Shown here piece by piece: positions 59,942 to 64,000 of a stretch of 64,000 bases of DNA. The stretch is from NCBI GenBank assembly GCA_965224015.1, contig OZ245032.1, forward strand, positions 1,550,001 to 1,614,000, read 5' to 3'. Origin of the DNA: CBDCVD01 sp965224015 (GTDB lineage Bacteria > Pseudomonadota > Alphaproteobacteria > Rhizobiales > CBDCVD01). The notes beneath the pieces were generated by a model. It saw only the letters and a list, made by a program, of their open reading frames with translations, was not told the DNA's origin and made no database searches. Within the stretch, counting starts at the first letter, position 1, and each line of letters opens with the position of its first letter. Made by a program: the position numbers and the translations under genes.

Positions 59942-60619
59942 ATGAACTACAGATTTCAATTTGGCGTCGTGTGGGATAACTTTCCTGCGCTTTTGGAGGG
60001 GGCCTGGCTGACGTTCCAGCTTGGTTGCTTTGCTTTTGCAGGCGGCGCGCTGGTGGGGTTGATCTGCGCCGCGATGAAGACATATGGCCCTTGGCCACTG
60101 CGTTTTTTTGTTGACGGCTATGTGGTCTTCTTCACAAACACGCCAGCACTGATCCAGATATATTTTCTGTACTTTGGGCTTCCTGAAGTCGGGGTGCGGT
60201 GGTCCAATGAGGTTTGCCTGCTCGTCGGGTTGACACTCAATGCCGGTGCCTACCTGACGCTTATCCTGCGTGCCGGCTTTCTTTCGGTTCGTATTACCGA
60301 GATTGAGGCCGGACAGACCTTGGGCATGTCCTTAATACAGCAAATCCGGTACATTATCGTCCCCCACATCGCCAAATCAATCTATCCTGCCCTTGCCAAT
60401 TTCTTTATTGTCGTACTTGTGATGGGAACCTCCGTTGGCGCTCTAATCGGCGTGGATGAGTTGACCGGCCAGGCGATCAATCTCTCCACAGTCAACTACC
60501 GTTGGCTTGAATATTTCACCGTGGTGGCGGCGATGTATGTCATTTTGACCTTCATTGCCTCTATCGGACTGGCCCTTGTGGGGCGCTGGGCGTTCCGGGT
60601 GAAAGCGAGGATTTTCTGA
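59942..60619 (+). CDS. Amino-acid ABC importer permease 1 (HisM/HisQ type)
   Basis: The 225-residue inner-membrane protein has about five spans, beginning FPALLEGAWLTFQLGCFAFAGG. The EAA loop reads ITEIEAGQTLGMSLIQQIRYIIVP. FFTNTPALIQIYFLYFGLP is the family's conserved loop. It is one of two dissimilar half-channels. The start ATG at 59942 follows AGGGGC. It overlaps the next gene by one base. Confidence 0.93.
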   Translation: MNYRFQFGVVWDNFPALLEGAWLTFQLGCFAFAGGALVGLICAAMKTYGPWPLRFFVDGYVVFFTNTPALIQIYFLYFGLPEVGVRWSNEVCLLVGLTLNAGAYLTLILRAGFLSVRITEIEAGQTLGMSLIQQIRYIIVPHIAKSIYPALANFFIVVLVMGTSVGALIGVDELTGQAINLSTVNYRWLEYFTVVAAMYVILTFIASIGLALVGRWAFRVKARIF

Positions 60620-61332
60620 TGGAACGTATCCTCGAACAGGCGCCACGTTTTTTCTCCGGGCCGAATCTGTTGCTGCTTGTTGAGGCCGCGGGCCTGACTT
60701 TGGCGATGACGGTGGTGGGATGTCTGATCGGCTTCGGACTGGCGTTTGTCCTTGTCTTTCTTCGCCAGACACCAGGGACGTGGGCCTTGCCATTGCGCTG
60801 GTCCTGCATAGCCTATGTGGAAATTTTCCGTCGTATTCCGTTCATTGTCGTCATTTATCTGGTGTTGTTTTTCATCCAGGCCGTAACACCGAATGCCTCT
60901 CTCTTCACCATCGCCGTTATTGCCATCTGCCTTTACGCCGTCGCTTACACCGCTGATATCATCCGCGGCGGCATCGAAAGTGTGCCCGCAACCCAGGTCG
61001 AGGCGGCACAGGCGATGAACCTGTCACGACTGCAAACAAACCTGCGCATTGTGCTCCCACAAGCCTGGCCCGTTATCATTCCCCCCGCCATCGCTTTCGC
61101 CGTCAGTTTCATCAAGGACACGGCGCTGGTCAGTCAGGTCGGCGTGTTTGAGCTGACATTCAGGGGCAAGGAGTTGAACAACCAGGGCTACTCGGGCCTT
61201 TTGGTCTTCGGCGTTATCGCCTTATGCTACTTTTTGTTGTCATTCCCGCTGAGCCTGCTCGGCCAATATCTGGAGAAACGCCTTGGCACACCTCGTGGTG
61301 AGCGACGTTCGCGCAAAATACGGAGACCTTGA
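60619..61332 (+). CDS. Amino-acid ABC importer permease 2 (HisM/HisQ type)
   Basis: The 237-residue inner-membrane protein pairs with permease 1. Its spans include LLLVEAAGLTLAMTVVGCLI and AITPNASLF-type loops; the EAA loop reads VEAAQAMNLSRLQTNLRIVLPQAWP. YVEIFRRIPFIVVIYLVLFF is the conserved entry loop. Its end overlaps the ATPase gene by 50 bp. Confidence 0.93.
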   Translation: MERILEQAPRFFSGPNLLLLVEAAGLTLAMTVVGCLIGFGLAFVLVFLRQTPGTWALPLRWSCIAYVEIFRRIPFIVVIYLVLFFIQAVTPNASLFTIAVIAICLYAVAYTADIIRGGIESVPATQVEAAQAMNLSRLQTNLRIVLPQAWPVIIPPAIAFAVSFIKDTALVSQVGVFELTFRGKELNNQGYSGLLVFGVIALCYFLLSFPLSLLGQYLEKRLGTPRGERRSRKIRRP

Positions 61333-62020
61333 AGTTCTCAAGGGCATTTCGTTCTCGATCAATAAAGGCGAAATTGCCGCACTGGTGGGACCGTCCGGCT
61401 CCGGCAAGTCAACGGTCCTGCGCGCATTGATGGGGCTGACCCCCATCAGCGGCGGTGGCGTGGAGATTGCCGGCGAGACGATGAACTATTCATCGGCGCG
61501 TGAAGTGCGTGCGGCGCGCGACCGCATGGCCATCGTGTTTCAGCAGTACAATCTGTTTCAGAACATGACGGTGATGCAGAACCTCACCCTGGCACCGCTG
61601 AAAATCAAGAAATGGAACAAGACTGAGGTTGAGGCGCAGGCGCGGCGCCTTCTGGGACTCGTCGGCTTGTCTGACAAGGCCGATGCGTATTCCGACCAGT
61701 TATCCGGTGGACAACAGCAACGGGTGGCCCTGGCCCGCGCCCTGGCCCTGAAGCCTCAGATCCTCCTTTTGGATGAAGTCACATCGGCGCTCGACCCTGA
61801 GCTTGTGAACGAAGTGCTTGATGCCATCCGCAAGCTCGCCGACGAAGGCATGACCATGATTATCGTCAGCCATGAGATGGCGTTCGTTCGCGAAGTTGCG
61901 GACAAGGTTGTCTTCATGGACGCCGGCCAGATTGTCGAAGCCGGGGCGCCCGCCGATATTTTTGATAGTCCCGAAACGGACCGCGCAAAGGACTTTTTTT
62001 CCAAAATCCTGCGGCATTGA
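61283..62020 (+). CDS. Amino-acid ABC importer ATPase (GlnQ/HisP type)
   Basis: The 245-residue ATPase has Walker A GPSGSGKSTVLRAL, Q-loop MAIVFQQYNLFQNMTVMQN, signature LSGGQQQRVALARALALKP, Walker B ILLLDEVTSALDPEL and an H-loop in IIVSHEMAFVREVAD. The start is TTG at 61283, inside permease 2, with GGAG eight bases upstream; a GTG at 61295 is a possible alternative. It completes the importer. Confidence 0.94.
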   Translation: MAHLVVSDVRAKYGDLEVLKGISFSINKGEIAALVGPSGSGKSTVLRALMGLTPISGGGVEIAGETMNYSSAREVRAARDRMAIVFQQYNLFQNMTVMQNLTLAPLKIKKWNKTEVEAQARRLLGLVGLSDKADAYSDQLSGGQQQRVALARALALKPQILLLDEVTSALDPELVNEVLDAIRKLADEGMTMIIVSHEMAFVREVADKVVFMDAGQIVEAGAPADIFDSPETDRAKDFFSKILRH

Positions 62021-62127
62021 GTCGTGTTTTTGTGATAGGAACAAATTTTTCTCCAATGTCGCTGCGTGCCCTCTTGAGCGGGCTGGGCTTGCGCTGAACG
62101 GCGTCAAGCGGAAAAAAAAGGACCAAC

Positions 62128-63243
62128 ATGAAAATCACCGGTATTTGCGCCTATCAGGTTGATCTGCCGCTGAAAGAGGGCCGCTACAACTGGTCCAGAG
62201 GCAACTATGTCGAAGTCTTCGACTCAACCGTGATCAAGGTGCAAACGGATACGGAACTGGTCGGGTACGGCGAGTGCTGCCCGCTGGGGTCCGCCTACCT
62301 TCCGGCCTATGCTCTGGGGGTGAGGTCCGGGCTTGCCGAACTGGCCCCCCATGTGATCGGTCTGGATCCACGCGATCTGGGCGTGCTCAACCGGCACATG
62401 GACGCGGTTTTGTGTGGTCACCCTTATGTCAAGGCCGGGATTGATGTGGCGTGCTGGGACATTCTTGGCAAGGCCACAGGGCTTCCGGTCTACCAATTGC
62501 TGGGCGGAAAGGCGCAGGACGATATCCATCTCTACCGGGCGATCTCGCAGATTGAACCCGAGGCCATGGCGGCCAATGTTGCACAATATCGTGACCAGGG
62601 ATACACCAGGTTCCAGCTTAAGGTCGGCGCCGACGCTGACACCGACATCAGGCGAATACGCCTTGCGGCAGCCGAAATGCGGGACGGCGATGTCCTCGTG
62701 GCTGATGCCAACACCGGTTGGACGACCCATGCGGCCGCCCGCGTTGTGAATGCGGTTGGCAATGAGGATATCTACATTGAGCAACCTTGCCCCACATATG
62801 AGGAATGCCTTGTCACCCGTCGTCGCACCCGTTTGCCGTTTGTGCTGGACGAGGTGATCACCGGCGTTGACAGCCTGGTACGGGGCCTGTCTGATGGGGC
62901 GATGGACGTGATCAACCTTAAGATTTCTAAAGTCGGCGGCCTGACCAAAGCGCGTCTGATGCGCGACATCTGCGTGTCCGCGGGCATTCCCATGACCATC
63001 GAAGACACTTGGGGTGGCGATATTGTCACCGCCACGATTGCCCATCTGGCGCAATCCACGCCGCAAGTGTTTACCTTCTCGGCAACCGACTTCAATTCTT
63101 ATGGCACCGTTTCAATTGCCGAGGGTGCGCCGCAACGCATTGACGGCAAAATGCGTGCCTGCGATGCGCCTGGTTTGGGGGTGTCACCGATTATGTCGGC
63201 GCTGGGTGATCCTGTTCTGCATGTGGGCCTTTGCGATGACTGA
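62128..63243 (+). CDS. Enolase-superfamily enzyme, hydroxyproline-betaine epimerase (HpbD)-like / cis-3-hydroxyproline dehydratase-like
   Basis: A 371-residue mandelate-racemase/muconate-lactonising-type protein. The capping region (YGECCPLGSAYLPAYALGV, then MDAVLCGHPYVKAGIDVACWDILGK) is close to my recollection of 4R-hydroxyproline betaine 2-epimerase, and less so to cis-3-hydroxy-L-proline dehydratase. Metal ligands are Asp in VADANTGW, Glu in IEQPC and Asp/Glu in VLDEVIT; lysines occur in FQLKVGAD and NLKISKVGG. It follows the amino-acid importer by 107 bp, so the importer may bring in its substrate. AAGGA precedes the ATG. The stop TGA overlaps a family A terminus. Confidence 0.85.
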   Translation: MKITGICAYQVDLPLKEGRYNWSRGNYVEVFDSTVIKVQTDTELVGYGECCPLGSAYLPAYALGVRSGLAELAPHVIGLDPRDLGVLNRHMDAVLCGHPYVKAGIDVACWDILGKATGLPVYQLLGGKAQDDIHLYRAISQIEPEAMAANVAQYRDQGYTRFQLKVGADADTDIRRIRLAAAEMRDGDVLVADANTGWTTHAAARVVNAVGNEDIYIEQPCPTYEECLVTRRRTRLPFVLDEVITGVDSLVRGLSDGAMDVINLKISKVGGLTKARLMRDICVSAGIPMTIEDTWGGDIVTATIAHLAQSTPQVFTFSATDFNSYGTVSIAEGAPQRIDGKMRACDAPGLGVSPIMSALGDPVLHVGLCDD

Positions 63244-63300
63244 TACCAGCGGTATTGGCTTTTGTGCACGCTGATGTGTGGGCCTCTTGTCTAATGAGGA
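63242..63300. repeat. Family A-like element (variant), left part
   Basis: ATACCAGCGGTATTGGCTTT then TGTGCACGCTGATGTGTGGG, the same variant as at 28892. The right end is unclear. It starts at the stop codon of the enolase-family gene. Confidence 0.6.
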
Positions 63301-63348
63301 TGTGCTATAGTTGGGGTACCAGGCAGGAGATTATTGGGCATCACCCTA

Positions 63349-63436
63349 CCCGCTCCCCCTCCCAGCCACCCATAGGGTACCTTTTCATCGGCGGCCCAAG
63401 ACGGGGGAGCGGGCCAGGTCGTCAATAGACGTTTCC
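63349..63436. repeat. Family D repeat, reference copy
   Basis: Inverted arms CCCGCTCCCCCTCCCAGCC and GGGGGAGCGGGCCAGGTCG, with outer segment TCAATAGACGTTTCC. Fragments of it occur at about a dozen other positions. Confidence 0.75.
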
Positions 63437-63711
63437 AGGTGAGTAGCGCGGCAGCGAGGCATCGGCAATCACGACAATTTTGGCAAACCGCTCGGCGGTG
63501 CGGCTGAAGGAGGTGCGATGTGATCGGTCGTTCTTGTTTGAGATTGTGCAGGTGTCTACGGGAGCGATTCTGTTTATGGGGATCGTGACTAACCCGGTAC
63601 CAAAGACTATTTCAAGAGCTACAAAGTGAAAATGACGCGACGTGTTATCACTGCGCGGCTTTAACCATGGGCGTGTGAGAGTTTTCCACAAAGGCAGGCA
63701 AGGATGATAGG

Positions 63712-64000
63712 ATGAGGACGGGGATTATGGCGATGAGGAATAGAGCGGGGATGAGGAATAGAATGGTAATGAGAAATAGAGTGGGATTTGTGGCTGTTCT
63801 TGTGCGGGTGGCTTTGCTTGTATCTATGGCGCTCGGGGGTGTTTGGGGGACCGCTGGTGTTGCCTGGGCCGAGAGCTTTCAAGCCCGGCAAGGTACTGCG
63901 CTGAACGCTCAAGCCGGGCCCGGGACGGACTATGGGATCATCACGCGCCTGGCACCGGGGACGCGGGTTGAGGAGTTGCAGCGGGACGGAAACTGGAGCC
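63712..64000 (+). CDS. Exported SH3-domain protein, N-terminal part (cut by the window end)
   Basis: The partial frame of 96 codons begins with a Met/Arg/Asn-rich stretch in which MRNR occurs three times, then a hydrophobic signal (VALLVSMALGGVWGTAGVAWA). The mature part (RQGTALNAQAGPGTDYGIIT then RLAPGTRVEELQRDGNWS) is typical of bacterial SH3 domains, which bind peptidoglycan or other ligands. AAGGA lies seven bases before the first ATG, but several later Met codons (63727, 63733, 63751, 63763, 63769) are also possible starts. Confidence 0.7.
   Translation, partial: MRTGIMAMRNRAGMRNRMVMRNRVGFVAVLVRVALLVSMALGGVWGTAGVAWAESFQARQGTALNAQAGPGTDYGIITRLAPGTRVEELQRDGNWS

Noticed and set aside
1..64000. 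CRISPR array
   Set aside because: The repeats are long, scattered, inverted and without regular unique spacers; no cas gene is present.

Overview
The window looks like chromosomal DNA of an alphaproteobacterium. The evidence is a canonical ctrA cell-cycle regulator with a cluster of GANTC (CcrM) sites in its promoter, a FliJ-like gene beside it, an L21 protein with a C-terminal helix-hairpin-helix extension, divergent hrcA and rph, a Porin_2-type porin, and a SoeABC sulfite dehydrogenase of the kind found in marine Alphaproteobacteria. No rRNA, CRISPR array, transposase or intact prophage was seen. One tRNA (Glu, CUC) is present.

The left half (1-34.6 kb) is mostly housekeeping and small accessory genes: rlmE; an AraC regulator; a YiiX-like hydrolase; ctrA and fliJ-like; soeABC; a rhomboid protease; a CBS protein; a transglutaminase-like lipoprotein; rpmA and rplU; a two-gene micro-operon (small membrane protein plus HTH protein); a GlcNAc kinase/nagA pair; terC; tRNA-Glu; a GH25 lysozyme; a 4-hydroxyproline epimerase family gene; a hybrid histidine kinase; hrcA, rph and ruvX; an orphan branched-chain-type binding protein; marR; and a porin.

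The right half (34.7-63.2 kb) is a large catabolic region. On the left is a CUT1 ABC importer (binding protein, two permeases, ATPase) transcribed with a DapA-family enzyme and probably two SDRs. An IclR regulator follows. Then come a two-component FAD/2Fe-2S amine (opine or D-hydroxyproline type) dehydrogenase, a hydroxyacyl-CoA-dehydrogenase-like enzyme, more SDRs, a TIM-barrel isomerase, an OYE reductase, a second DapA-like enzyme, a second FAD oxidase, a split glycine decarboxylase pair (gcvPA/gcvPB) without gcvT or gcvH, an AcoX/NAD-kinase-like protein, an aldo-keto reductase fused to RidA, a polar amino-acid ABC importer, and an enolase-superfamily enzyme resembling hydroxyproline-betaine epimerase. 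Six intergenic regions share a motif close to GCACAAATGTTYGCATA followed by CGCAC. This suggests one regulon, probably under the IclR protein, for an unidentified nitrogenous, possibly betaine- or imino-acid-like, substrate.

The other striking property is a dense population of non-coding dispersed repeats in nearly every intergenic gap. They form at least four families, called here A (about 103 bp), B (about 140 bp, two hairpin modules), C (up to 275 bp, TA-flanked inverted termini) and D (GC-rich inverted arms). Several copies overlap the stop codons of the preceding genes exactly, some sit directly upstream of start codons, and at 35.6-35.9 kb two A copies lie inside a C copy. They behave like MITE-type elements for which no transposase is present in the window.
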